In this document: positions 1 to 6,049 of the stretch, one piece after another
Layout of the letters: every line of letters begins with the position of its first letter
Position numbering within the stretch: position 1 is the first letter of the stretch
Assembly: GCA_036518955.1 (NCBI GenBank)
Contig: DATDMG010000469.1
Location: forward strand, 1 to 12,650
DNA: 12,650 nucleotides
DNA from: DATDMG01 sp036518955
GTDB lineage: Bacteria; Actinomycetota; Actinomycetes; Actinomycetales; Kineosporiaceae
Direction: 5' to 3'
Notes under the pieces: model-generated
Told to the model about the DNA's origin: nothing
What the model saw: only the letters and a program-made list of their open reading frames with translations
Databases searched by the model: none
Position numbers and translations under genes: made by a program

Positions 1-1
1 C

Positions 2-127
2 GACCGTGGCTACGACCGCGCCCGTGGCTACGACCGCGACCGTGGCTACGACCGCGACCGTGGCTACGACCGCGACCGTGGCTACGACCGCGACCGTGGC
101 TACGACCGCGACCGTGGCTACGACCGC
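2..127 (+). repeat. Seven tandem 18-bp units encoding DRGYDR
   Basis: Seven consecutive copies of GACCGTGGCTACGACCGC run from base 2 to 127. They are identical except for one base in the second copy (GCC for GAC, giving A for D). The window edge probably cuts the array. The 18-bp period keeps the reading frame, so copy-number change would lengthen or shorten the cytoplasmic arm without a frameshift. There are no unique spacers, so this is a coding minisatellite and not a CRISPR array. Confidence 0.95.
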
Positions 128-979
128 GACGCGCGCGACTCGGGTTACGGTGAACGGGACGGTGGCTACGGCCGCAGGGCCCGTGACGGTGGCTCGGCCC
201 GGGACGGCCGGAGCGGCGGTCGGGATGACTCCGACCGCAGGTTCGGTCGGGGCGACCGCGGTCGTCGCCCCGCGGGCCCGGACGTCCGCAACAGCCGTGA
301 CGACGAGGGCAAGACGAACGCCGCGGTCAAGCGGGCGCCGCTGCTGATCCGCGGCACGCTCGCGGCCGCGGCCCTGCTGGCCCTGGCCGCCTCGATCGTC
401 CGTGCGGTCGGGATGGTCGATCCCGCGATGAACAGCCAGGCCACGCTCGTCCTCGGCCAGGGGGCCGCGGGGGCGGCGATCCAGACCGCCGCACCCGCCG
501 CGACTCCCTACGCGGCGGCTCTCGCCCCCGCGCCCGGCCAGGCGGCCGACGGCCAGGCGGCCGACGCCGCGGGCGGGCAGGGGATGACCGCGCAGCAGGC
601 GCAGCAGGCGGCGGCGGTCGCGACCAGCGTCTCCTGCCGCATCAGGTACAGCATCACGGCGCGGTCCGCGACCCGGTTCACCGCGGTCGTGACCATCCTG
701 AACACCAGCGCGGTGCCCGTTCAGGGCTGGTCGCTGCGCTGGCGGTATCCGTCGAAGCCACGGCTCTCCAACGGGTGGAACGCCGTGGTGACCACTGACA
801 CGAACGGGGCGCTGGCTCGCGGCGTCGGCGCCAACCGTGTCATCCCGGCCGGTGGGAGCGCGACGATCGGTTTCGTCGGCACTCTCAACGCCGCGGGCAC
901 GGGTCCAGGGGCAGGCATGGCCGACCCCGCTCAGCCGGCTTCTACCGGATTCTCGCTCAACGGGGTGATGTGCCGATGA
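2..979 (+). CDS. Membrane-anchored CBM2-like protein with cytoplasmic RDRGYD repeats (5' partial)
   Basis: The frame is open from base 2 to the TGA at 977-979, giving 325 visible residues; the true start lies upstream. Residues 1-42 are tandem D-R-G-Y-D-R units, followed by a charged Arg/Gly/Asp linker to about residue 108. Next come Lys/Arg and a hydrophobic Ala/Leu helix (about 113-135), then an Ala/Gln/Pro-rich linker and a CBM2-type beta-sandwich (about 210-325). CBM2 marks are the terminal cysteine pair (C212 and C324), VVTILNTSAVPVQGWSL, NGWNAVV, VIPAGGSATIGFVG and the ending FSLNGVMC. Positive residues before the helix predict N-inside, C-outside topology. Against the Cellulomonas Cex CBM2, the structural Trp (W243) and one binding-face Trp (W259) are present, but the other two binding-face Trps appear absent. 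It may therefore bind another ligand or only serve structurally. The stop overlaps the sigma factor start, so the two are probably translationally coupled. The CBM2-like fold is fairly secure; the function is inferred. Confidence 0.8.
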   Translation, partial: DRGYDRARGYDRDRGYDRDRGYDRDRGYDRDRGYDRDRGYDRDARDSGYGERDGGYGRRARDGGSARDGRSGGRDDSDRRFGRGDRGRRPAGPDVRNSRDDEGKTNAAVKRAPLLIRGTLAAAALLALAASIVRAVGMVDPAMNSQATLVLGQGAAGAAIQTAAPAATPYAAALAPAPGQAADGQAADAAGGQGMTAQQAQQAAAVATSVSCRIRYSITARSATRFTAVVTILNTSAVPVQGWSLRWRYPSKPRLSNGWNAVVTTDTNGALARGVGANRVIPAGGSATIGFVGTLNAAGTGPGAGMADPAQPASTGFSLNGVMCR

Positions 980-1605
980 CACCGACGACTGCCACTGCGG
1001 AGGCCTGGGCGGACGATGAGGCGGAGCCGCGCCGGCGCCGCCTGTCGCCGGACGCCTCCGACACCGAACTCGCGGAGCTGGCCCGCTACAACGCCGAGGC
1101 GTTCGGGATGCTCTACGACCGGTACGCCGACCAGGTGTTCCGGGTCGTCTACCACCGGCTGAACGACCGGGCGGACGCCGAGGACGTCACCGCAGAGGTC
1201 TTCGTGAAGGCGCTGCGCGCCATCGACGCCTACCGGCCTTCCCGGGCCCCGTTCTGGGGCTGGCTGCACCGGATCGCCGCCAACGCCGTCGTCGACCATG
1301 TCCGGGCTCGGCGCAGCACGGTATCGCTGGACATCGTCGCGGACGCCGCCGACACCGGCGTCGGGGTGGAGCAGCAGGTCATCCGCAGGCTCGAGGCCGA
1401 CCGCGCGTGGCAGGCCGTGGCGGACCTCTGCCCGGCGCAGCGCACCGCCGTCACCCTGCGGCTCGGCCGTGACCTGCCGATCGCCGACATCGCCGGCCGG
1501 ATGGACCGGACCGAAGGTGCGGTGAAGCTGCTGCTCAACCGCGGGTTGTCGACTCTCCGGCAACGTCTCGCGGACGCCGCTCCCGTACCGCTGTCCTACC
1601 GATGA
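976..1605 (+). CDS. RNA polymerase ECF-type sigma factor
   Basis: A 209-aa sigma-70 family protein with the two-domain ECF layout, expected to direct RNA polymerase to a small regulon. Region 2 spans about residues 38-113: FGMLYDRYADQVFRVVYHRL, DAEDVTAEVFVKAL (the conserved region 2.2 D-A-E-D-V-T pattern) and FWGWLHRIAANAVVDHVRAR (DNA melting/-10 part). Region 4 spans about 143-199: LCPAQRTAVTLRL, then the helix-turn-helix LPIADIAGRMDRTEGAVKLL, which reads the -35. The first 30 residues are acidic and proline-rich. I chose ATG 976 because it forms an ATGA overlap with the upstream stop and has GGGG ten bases before it; GTG 970 in the same frame has only a 4-base gap. No separate zinc-finger anti-sigma gene follows. 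The coupled upstream membrane protein is the only candidate partner in view. The family call is firm; the ECF subgroup is not assigned. Confidence 0.92.
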   Translation: MTPTTATAEAWADDEAEPRRRRLSPDASDTELAELARYNAEAFGMLYDRYADQVFRVVYHRLNDRADAEDVTAEVFVKALRAIDAYRPSRAPFWGWLHRIAANAVVDHVRARRSTVSLDIVADAADTGVGVEQQVIRRLEADRAWQAVADLCPAQRTAVTLRLGRDLPIADIAGRMDRTEGAVKLLLNRGLSTLRQRLADAAPVPLSYR

Positions 1606-1717
1606 CCGCCGCCCGCCGCCCGGCGCCCGGCGCAAGCCGGTGCGCCATGCACTGCGGTGCCCGGCGCGGAACCCGGTGCGGCACGGTGCTGGGTGCCATC
1701 CCGCGCTGCCCGGTGCT

Positions 1718-1733
1718 GGCCGCCGCGGCGGCC
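1718..1733. other. 16-bp perfect GC palindrome between convergent genes
   Basis: GGCCGCCGCGGCGGCC is a perfect inverted repeat lying between the stop of the sigma factor (1605) and the stop of the 46-aa ORF (1741). It could fold at the 3' ends of both transcripts, but no T-run follows on either strand, so it is only a weak terminator candidate. The rest of 1606-1740 is GC-rich with no convincing gene. Confidence 0.3.
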
Positions 1734-1740
1734 GCGGCGG

Positions 1741-1881
1741 TCAGTGCTCGTCGACGGTCACGCTGACGTCGAGGATGAGCGCCATCCGTTCCGCCTCCGG
1801 GCGGTCGCAGGTACGGAAGCAGATCCAGCCGCCGTCCGGGCGTTGGGCGTGCACGAGGTACATCAGTCCGCGAGTGGTCAC
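1741..1881 (-). CDS. Small 46-aa protein of unknown function
   Basis: A short ORF from GTG 1881 to TGA 1741. A clear AGGAG ribosome binding site (minus strand of 1888-1892) lies six bases before the GTG, which decides the start. The product begins MTTRGLMYLVHAQRPDGGWI and ends in an acidic VSVTVDEH. It has two cysteines three residues apart (CFRTC, residues 21-25), no signal peptide and no membrane helix. Codons end almost always in G or C (for example CTC ATC CTC GAC GTC), as expected for a real gene here. It lies about 110 bases downstream of trmB on the same strand and may share its transcript. I do not recognise the family, and Cys-x3-Cys alone is not enough to call metal binding. A longer frame extends upstream through trmB antisense-free sequence, but the strong ribosome site favours the short form. 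Confidence 0.6.
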   Translation of the reverse strand: MTTRGLMYLVHAQRPDGGWICFRTCDRPEAERMALILDVSVTVDEH

Positions 1882-1991
1882 GGCGAGCTCCTGGGATTGA
1901 TCAGGGCGGCGGCAGCGAGGGCGCCTGCGGCTCCACACTGCTCCTCGTCGGGTGAGCCGGAGCGTGCCCTTCGTCCCGCGCCACCCCGCCG

Positions 1992-2780
1992 TCAGGACGC
2001 CGTGAACGGTGCGGGTACGGCCGCTCCCGGCGTGCCGCCCGGCGCCTGCCGGCGGTGTGCGATCACGTCGTGGACGCTGTGCCCACGGGCCAGCCCCAGC
2101 CGTTCGAACCGGGTCTCCGGTCGCCACGCCGGACGGCGGGCGTAGCCCCCGAAACTGTTGACCAGCAAGGGTTCCGCGGCGACGACCTGGAGCATCCGCT
2201 CGGCGTACGGGGTCCAGTCGGTAGCGCAGTGCAGCCGGCCACCCGGGCGCAGGCACTCGGCCGCCAACCGGGCGAAGACCGTCGAGATGAGGCGGCGCTT
2301 GTGGTGTCGCTGCTTCGGCCACGGGTCCGGGAAGTACACCCGGATCTCGTCCAGGCTGCCGGGCGCGACCCGGTACCGCAGGACGTCGACCCCGTCACCG
2401 ATGACCACGCGCAGGTTGGTCAGCCCCAGCGCGGCGGCGTCCCGCAGCAGCGCACCCACCCCCGGGGTGTGCACGTCGATCGCGAGCAGGTCTCGGCCCG
2501 GATCGGCCGCCGCCATCGCCACCGTGGTCTCACCCATCCCGAACCCGATCTCCACCACGAGCGGCGCGGCGCGCCCGAACGCCTCCCGGGGATCGATCGG
2601 AACACGCTCGTGGGGTCCCGAGGGCAGCCCGTATCGCGACCACAGGGAGTCCAGCGCTGTCCGCTGACCCGGCGTGATCCGGCCCCGGCGGTGTTTGAAG
2701 GAGCGCAACGGGTTCGCCTCGGCGCCCGATGGCCGGACACCGGGGCCGGTCCCGGGCGTGACGGGAGTCGCGGGGGCCAC
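1992..2780 (-). CDS. trmB: tRNA (guanine-N7-)-methyltransferase
   Basis: A 262-aa SAM-dependent methyltransferase that forms 7-methylguanosine at position 46 in the variable loop of tRNAs, acting in the cytoplasm. TrmB hallmarks appear in order. SFKHRRGRITPGQ is near the N-terminus. VVEIGFGMGETTVAMA is the SAM-binding glycine motif. LAIDVHTPGVGALL is motif II. DEIRVYFPDPWPKQRHHKRR is the PDPWPKxRHxKRR family signature. LRPGGRLHCATDW follows, and RPETRFERLG is near the C-terminus. GTG 2780 is the only plausible start in frame; it has no clear Shine-Dalgarno. The first 30 residues (Pro/Thr/Gly-rich) are variable and probably disordered. The frame stays open further upstream, but there it lies antisense to the next gene. 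The 46-aa ORF follows downstream. The identification is firm. Confidence 0.95.
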   Translation of the reverse strand: MAPATPVTPGTGPGVRPSGAEANPLRSFKHRRGRITPGQRTALDSLWSRYGLPSGPHERVPIDPREAFGRAAPLVVEIGFGMGETTVAMAAADPGRDLLAIDVHTPGVGALLRDAAALGLTNLRVVIGDGVDVLRYRVAPGSLDEIRVYFPDPWPKQRHHKRRLISTVFARLAAECLRPGGRLHCATDWTPYAERMLQVVAAEPLLVNSFGGYARRPAWRPETRFERLGLARGHSVHDVIAHRRQAPGGTPGAAVPAPFTAS

Positions 2781-2978
2781 GTCGTCCAGTCTCGCAGCCC
2801 GGCACCCTTGATCACGGCTGGGGGTCCTGGCGTGCCGGATGCCCGAACGTCCCGGTGCATCCCCGGGGATGGCAGCAGACTGGAGCCGGACCACGGGGGC
2901 GAGCCCGGCTGTCGCGCCTCGGGCGGGTGCGCCCGGCGGGAGCCGCGGCTCGCGGAGCAGCGGAGGAAGGAGCCAGCC
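2781..2978. promoter_or_regulatory. Divergent intergenic region with palindromes
   Basis: About 200 bases separate the starts of trmB (-) and the 101-aa ORF (+) and should hold both promoters. Two perfect palindromes are visible: CATCCCCGGGGATG at 2858-2871 and GAGCCGCGGCTC at 2940-2951, the latter just before the ribosome site of the plus gene. I could not pick out convincing -35/-10 pairs. GC-rich palindromes arise easily at this base composition, so their regulatory role is only possible. Confidence 0.3.
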
Positions 2979-3284
2979 GTGCCGCACCACCCGTTGTCGC
3001 GCAGCACGCGCACGCTTGACATGGCCCAGCTCGCCCAGCTGGGCGACGCTCTGGGCGGGACCGGGGCCCCGCGGCTCACCGCCGGGGACCTCGGGGTCGA
3101 TCCCCGGCACGCCCCCGGCTCCGCCGTCCTGGGCCGGGTCTGGTGGGAGGGCTCGCCGGAGTTCCCGTACATCTACGGTGACTTCTCCGCCGGTGGAGGT
3201 GGACCCGAGCGAGTGCCGTTGCACACCGAGAACCTGCTGAAGATCAGCCATGCCCTCGGCCTGCACCATCGGTGGGGCGTGTGA
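2979..3284 (+). CDS. Hypothetical protein, 101 aa
   Basis: I do not recognise this family. The start GTG 2979 is set by a very strong purine-rich site GGAGGAAGGAG (2962-2972) ending six bases before it. The product begins MPHHPLSRSTRTLDMAQLAQ. An Ala/Leu/Gln amphipathic stretch (LDMAQLAQLGDALGG) follows, then a centre with VLGRVWWEGSPEFPYIYGDF rich in Trp, Tyr and Phe, and it ends HALGLHHRWGV. There is no signal peptide or membrane helix, so it is probably a small cytoplasmic globular protein. It is followed 37 bases later by the PNPOx-fold gene on the same strand, which however seems to have its own promoter. The codon bias matches its neighbours. The frame extends far upstream antisense to trmB, but that extension is rejected. 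I am confident it is a gene; its function is unknown. Confidence 0.72.
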   Translation: MPHHPLSRSTRTLDMAQLAQLGDALGGTGAPRLTAGDLGVDPRHAPGSAVLGRVWWEGSPEFPYIYGDFSAGGGGPERVPLHTENLLKISHALGLHHRWGV

Positions 3285-3309
3285 CGCCGGGGGGCGCCAG
3301 GGGCGAGGT

Positions 3310-3315
3310 TAGGCT
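3310..3315 (+). promoter_or_regulatory. Candidate -10 element of a leaderless transcript
   Basis: TAGGCT fits the actinobacterial TANNNT -10 pattern and ends six bases before ATG 3322, so transcription would start at or next to the A of the start codon. No Shine-Dalgarno is visible at this gene, which fits a leaderless mRNA. A clear -35 at the usual distance is not visible. Confidence 0.45.
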
Positions 3316-3321
3316 GGGCGC

Positions 3322-3759
3322 ATGACCTCGACGTCCGGAACGGACGAGCCGCGTCCGGAGCTGCTGGAGACGATCGACGAGGCCGGCTGCTACCGGCTGC
3401 TCGGGGCCGTGACCGTCGGCCGGCTGGCGGTGGTGCTCGACGGGCACCCGCACCTCGTCGTCCTCAACCACCTGCTGGCCGGGCGCGTCCTGCTGTTCCG
3501 CACGCGTGAGGATGCCGCGATCGCCCGGGTCACCGGCGAGGGCCTGGCCCTGCAGGCGGAGTTCGAGGTCGACAGCGCCTTCGCCGCGGCCGCCTCCGGC
3601 TGGTCGGTGATCGCCTCGGGTCTGCTCGTGGTCGAGCGCGACCGCGAGCGGGTCGCGGTGGCGCGGTCCGGCATCCACGCCTGGGCCGAGGGCGAGCGCG
3701 ACACCGTGCTGCGCCTGGACATCGCCCGGGTCAGCGGGCGACGGGTCGGCGCCTTGTAG
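3322..3759 (+). CDS. Pyridoxamine 5'-phosphate oxidase-fold flavin-binding protein
   Basis: A 145-aa single-domain protein of the PNPOx-like split beta-barrel group (Pyridox_ox_2-like). Its actinobacterial members bind FMN or F420 and are mostly uncharacterised reductases or oxidases. The pattern is typical: an N-terminal helix ELLETIDEAGCYRLLGAVTV, then VGRLAVVLDGHPHLVVLNHL, GRVLLFRTREDAAIARVTG (the basic strand-loop that usually contacts cofactor phosphate), LQAEFEVD, and GWSVIASGLLVVE before a C-terminal strand. It lacks the C-terminal region of true PdxH, so pyridoxal phosphate synthesis is unlikely. It is cytoplasmic, with no membrane segment. The start ATG 3322 fits the family N-terminus and the -10 element before it. 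The downstream gene is convergent, so it is probably monocistronic. The fold is well supported; the substrate is unknown. Confidence 0.85.
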   Translation: MTSTSGTDEPRPELLETIDEAGCYRLLGAVTVGRLAVVLDGHPHLVVLNHLLAGRVLLFRTREDAAIARVTGEGLALQAEFEVDSAFAAAASGWSVIASGLLVVERDRERVAVARSGIHAWAEGERDTVLRLDIARVSGRRVGAL

Positions 3760-3800
3760 GCGCGGGCCGTCGCGCCCTCCGCCTGCCGGACATCGTCCGG
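3749..3800. terminator. Paired small hairpins between convergent genes
   Basis: Two short inverted repeats lie where the PNPOx-fold gene (+) and the ligase gene (-) converge. GCGCC-TTGTA-GGCGC (3749-3763) spans the TAG stop, and CCGGAC-ATC-GTCCGG (3786-3800) lies in the 68-base gap. Both can form on either strand. No T-tract follows, so they are weak intrinsic terminator candidates at best. Confidence 0.35.
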
Positions 3801-3827
3801 AGACCCGCCCCGGCGGTTCGGGCCCGG

Positions 3828-4958
3828 TCAGCCGAGGATGTCCGAGAGGTCGTACCGGACCGGCTCGTCGAGCTGGGCGAAGGTGCATCCGACCGGGTCC
3901 CGGTCGGGGCGCCAGCGCCGGAAGTGCGCGGTGTGCCGGAAGCGTTGCCCCTCCAGATGGTCGTAGCGCACCTCGGCGACCAGGTCCGGGCGCAGGGGCA
4001 CGAACGACAGGCTCTTGCCGGGCGCCCACCGGCTGGTGGCGCTCCCACGGGACACCCGAGGTCGGGCTTCGTCGCCCGGCCGGCCAGGACCGTCGGTCCA
4101 GCCGGGCGGTTCGGTGCCCGCGGCGCCGGACCAGTCCGCCCAGGCACCCCACGGGTGGCCGGCCGCCGTCGCGCCGCCCTCCGGGATGCGGTAGGGCTCC
4201 AGTTCGTCGAGCAGGCCGTGTCGCCGGGCCATCGGGAACGAGGCCGCGACCCCGACCGAGCGCAGCGCCCCGTGGTCGTCGTACAGCCCGAGCAGCAGTG
4301 ATCCCACCACCGGCCCGGAGGTGTGCCAGCGGAACCCGGCGACGACGCAGTCCGCCGTCCGCTCGTGCTTGACCTTGAACATCACCCGACGCCCCCGGGC
4401 GTAGCCGCCCGTGAGCGGCTTGGCCACGACGCCGTCCAGCCCGGCGCCCTCGAAGGTGGCGAACCACCGGGCGGCGATCGCCGGGTCGCTCGTCGCCGGG
4501 GTGACGTGCAGGGGCGCGCGGGCTGCGGCGAGCGCCTCCCGCAGGCGGGCGCGGCGGACGGTGAAGTCGAGCTCGCTGAGGTCGTCGTCGCCGAGCGCCA
4601 GGACGTCGAACGTCACCAGCGCGGCCGGGGTCTGCTCGGCGAGCAGCGCGACCCGGCTCGCGGCCGGGTGCAGCCGCAGCTGCAGGGCGTCGAAGTCGAG
4701 CCGGCCGTCCCGGGCCAGCACGATCTCGCCGTCCAGGACGCACCGGGTGGGCGCGTGTTCGCGGACGGCCGCGACCACGTCCGGGAAGTACCGGGTCAGC
4801 GGTCGCCCGGTGCGCGAGCCGAGCTCCACCTCGTCACCGTCCCGAAAGACGATCGTGCGGAAGCCGTCCCACTTCGGTTCCACGTGGCCGGTGTCCGGGA
4901 TGGTGGCGACGGACTTGGCCAGCATCGGCTCGACAGGCGGCATCACGGGCAGGTCCAC
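3828..4958 (-). CDS. ligC: ATP-dependent DNA ligase, LigC type
   Basis: A 376-aa stand-alone ATP-dependent DNA ligase that seals 3'-OH/5'-phosphate nicks via an enzyme-AMP intermediate. The N-terminus VDLPVMPPVEPMLAKSV closely resembles mycobacterial LigC. Nucleotidyltransferase motifs appear in order: I EPKWDGFR (adenylated Lys K29), Ia SRTGR (49-52 region), III LDGEIV (75-80), IIIa FDVLAL (117-122), IV DGVVAK (175-180) and V FKVKHERTAD (194-203). The OB domain follows, with VRYDHLEGQRFRHTAHFRRW and RPDRDP near the end. GTG 4958 is preceded by AGGA with a 7-base gap and matches the family start. Between about residues 262 and 308 there is a Gly/Pro-rich stretch that looks longer than in LigC proteins I know. 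It lies 17 bases behind the DUF72 gene, probably in one operon. No Ku or polymerase/nuclease domains are present. LigC enzymes are linked to short-gap and base-excision repair rather than replication. Confidence 0.93.
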   Translation of the reverse strand: MDLPVMPPVEPMLAKSVATIPDTGHVEPKWDGFRTIVFRDGDEVELGSRTGRPLTRYFPDVVAAVREHAPTRCVLDGEIVLARDGRLDFDALQLRLHPAASRVALLAEQTPAALVTFDVLALGDDDLSELDFTVRRARLREALAAARAPLHVTPATSDPAIAARWFATFEGAGLDGVVAKPLTGGYARGRRVMFKVKHERTADCVVAGFRWHTSGPVVGSLLLGLYDDHGALRSVGVAASFPMARRHGLLDELEPYRIPEGGATAAGHPWGAWADWSGAAGTEPPGWTDGPGRPGDEARPRVSRGSATSRWAPGKSLSFVPLRPDLVAEVRYDHLEGQRFRHTAHFRRWRPDRDPVGCTFAQLDEPVRYDLSDILG

Positions 4959-4975
4959 CCGGCCATCCTGCCCGG

Positions 4976-5827
4976 TCAGCCGCCCGGCCGGGTGGCCGAC
5001 CGGCCCGGGCCCAGGCCGAGCCGGTCGGCGAGCGCCATCGCGTCGAAGGGTGCCCGGGCCTTGGCGTCGTTGTCGAAGTACACCCACACGTCGAGCCCGC
5101 TGCCGGACCAGCCGCGCACCCGCTCGGCCCAGCGGTCGAGGGCCTTCTCGCCGTACCCGCTGGCGTACAGCTCGGTGTCGCCGTGCAGCCGGACGTACAC
5201 GAACCCGGCGGTGACGTCGTCGAGGTGCGGCCAGCGGCCGGCCGTGTCGGCCACGACCAGTGCCACGTCCCGACCGGACAGGAGAGTGACCAGGTCCGGG
5301 ACGGCGAAGGACGTGTGCCGGACCTCCAGCGCGTACCGCATCGGCCGGTCCTCGTCGGCGGCGGTGAGCGCCCGGCCGGCCAGCCGCTCGTCGTGACGCT
5401 CCGCGATCCGGGCCGCCTCGCGGGTCGTCCGGGGCAGCGCGTCGAGGAAGGCGCCCAGCACGCCGGGATCGAACCGGAGGCTCGGGGGGAGCTGCCAGAG
5501 GATCGGGCCGAGCTTCGGGCCCAGGGCGAGGAGGCCGGAGGCGTAGAAGTTCGCCAGCGCCTGGTCACCGCCGACCAGCCGCTTCAGGTGGGTGATGAAG
5601 CGGCCGCCCTTGACCGCGAACACGAAGCCGTCGGGCACCTGCTCCGCCCAGGCCCGGTAGTACTCGGGGCGCTGCAGGGAGTAGAACGAGCCGTTGATCT
5701 CGATCGTGGACACCTGTCGGGCGGCGTACTCGAGCTCACGCCGCCGCGGCAGCTCGGCGGGGTAGAAAGTGCCCCGCCACGGCGGATACCGCCAACCGGA
5801 GATTCCCACTCGAACCTGCCCTACCAC
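4976..5827 (-). CDS. DUF72 (YecE-like) family protein
   Basis: A 283-aa DUF72 protein with a predicted TIM-barrel fold and unknown biochemical role. Family signatures: RVGISGWRYPPWRGTFYP at the N-terminus, STIEINGSFYSLQRPEYYRA, FVFAVKGGRFITHLKRL, ILWQLPPSLRFDPG, MRYALEVRHTSF, VVADTAGRWP, FVYVRLHGDTELYASGYG and VWVYFDNDAKARAPFDAM. It runs nearly end to end of the family's usual length, so it is complete. Two starts are possible. GTG 5827 has no ribosome site but a TACCGT -10-like hexamer six bases before it (leaderless). GTG 5809, six codons in, has AGGGCAGG five bases before it. I keep 5827 because homologues usually have a few residues before the V-G-I-S-G-W strand. It is the first gene of a likely two-gene operon with the ligase, suggesting but not proving a DNA-related role. 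Confidence 0.9.
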   Translation of the reverse strand: MVGQVRVGISGWRYPPWRGTFYPAELPRRRELEYAARQVSTIEINGSFYSLQRPEYYRAWAEQVPDGFVFAVKGGRFITHLKRLVGGDQALANFYASGLLALGPKLGPILWQLPPSLRFDPGVLGAFLDALPRTTREAARIAERHDERLAGRALTAADEDRPMRYALEVRHTSFAVPDLVTLLSGRDVALVVADTAGRWPHLDDVTAGFVYVRLHGDTELYASGYGEKALDRWAERVRGWSGSGLDVWVYFDNDAKARAPFDAMALADRLGLGPGRSATRPGG

Positions 5828-5833
5828 GCGCGC

Positions 5834-5839
5834 ACGGTA
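5834..5839 (-). promoter_or_regulatory. Candidate -10 element for the DUF72-ligase operon
   Basis: On the minus strand TACCGT fits TANNNT and ends exactly six bases before GTG 5827, the same geometry as at 3310-3315. This supports a leaderless transcript from the upstream GTG. No strong -35 is visible at 17-18 bases, so confidence is limited. Confidence 0.35.
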
Positions 5840-6049
5840 GACGCTCCGGCCGGGGAACGAAAGTCGGTGACCATGGCGGCGCCCGCGGCCGGAGCCGATT
5901 CGGGCGGTGCGTCATCCCTTCGGGAGGTCGCCATCATCGCTGCTCAGGCACGGGGTGGGTCATGTCGAAATGCGAGCGTCCCTCCCTGCGACATCCTGAT
6001 CAGCACGCGGCGGAGGACTCCGTCGTACCGGAAGAAGCTGGAGGTTCCA

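Noticed and set aside
2..127. CRISPR-like array
   Set aside because: The 18-bp units are contiguous with no spacers and lie inside a coding frame.
6..347. A Thr/Ala/Val-repeat ORF (MATTATVATT...) over the tandem repeat
   Set aside because: It is another frame of the 18-bp array. The frame starting at base 2 runs without a stop through the membrane helix and CBM2-like domain, so it is the real one.
2781..3269. An N-terminal extension of trmB up to 425 aa
   Set aside because: It is antisense to the 101-aa gene, and TrmB proteins are about 220-270 aa; GTG 2780 gives a normal length.
2055..3284. A 409-aa plus-strand frame ending with the 101-aa ORF
   Set aside because: Its first two thirds are antisense to trmB; the strong ribosome site at 2962-2972 fixes the start at 2979.
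4323..5396. A 357-aa plus ORF across the ligase and DUF72 genes
   Set aside because: Antisense shadow with low-complexity translation; both minus-strand genes have full family motifs.
5962..5994. Inverted repeat ATGTCG...CGACAT upstream of the glsB-like gene
   Set aside because: Six-base arms 21 bases apart are common by chance; no further support.
5183..6049. An extended 380-aa version of the GlsB-like protein
   Set aside because: The extension runs antisense to the DUF72 gene and then through intergenic DNA; GGAGG before ATG 6050 marks the true start.
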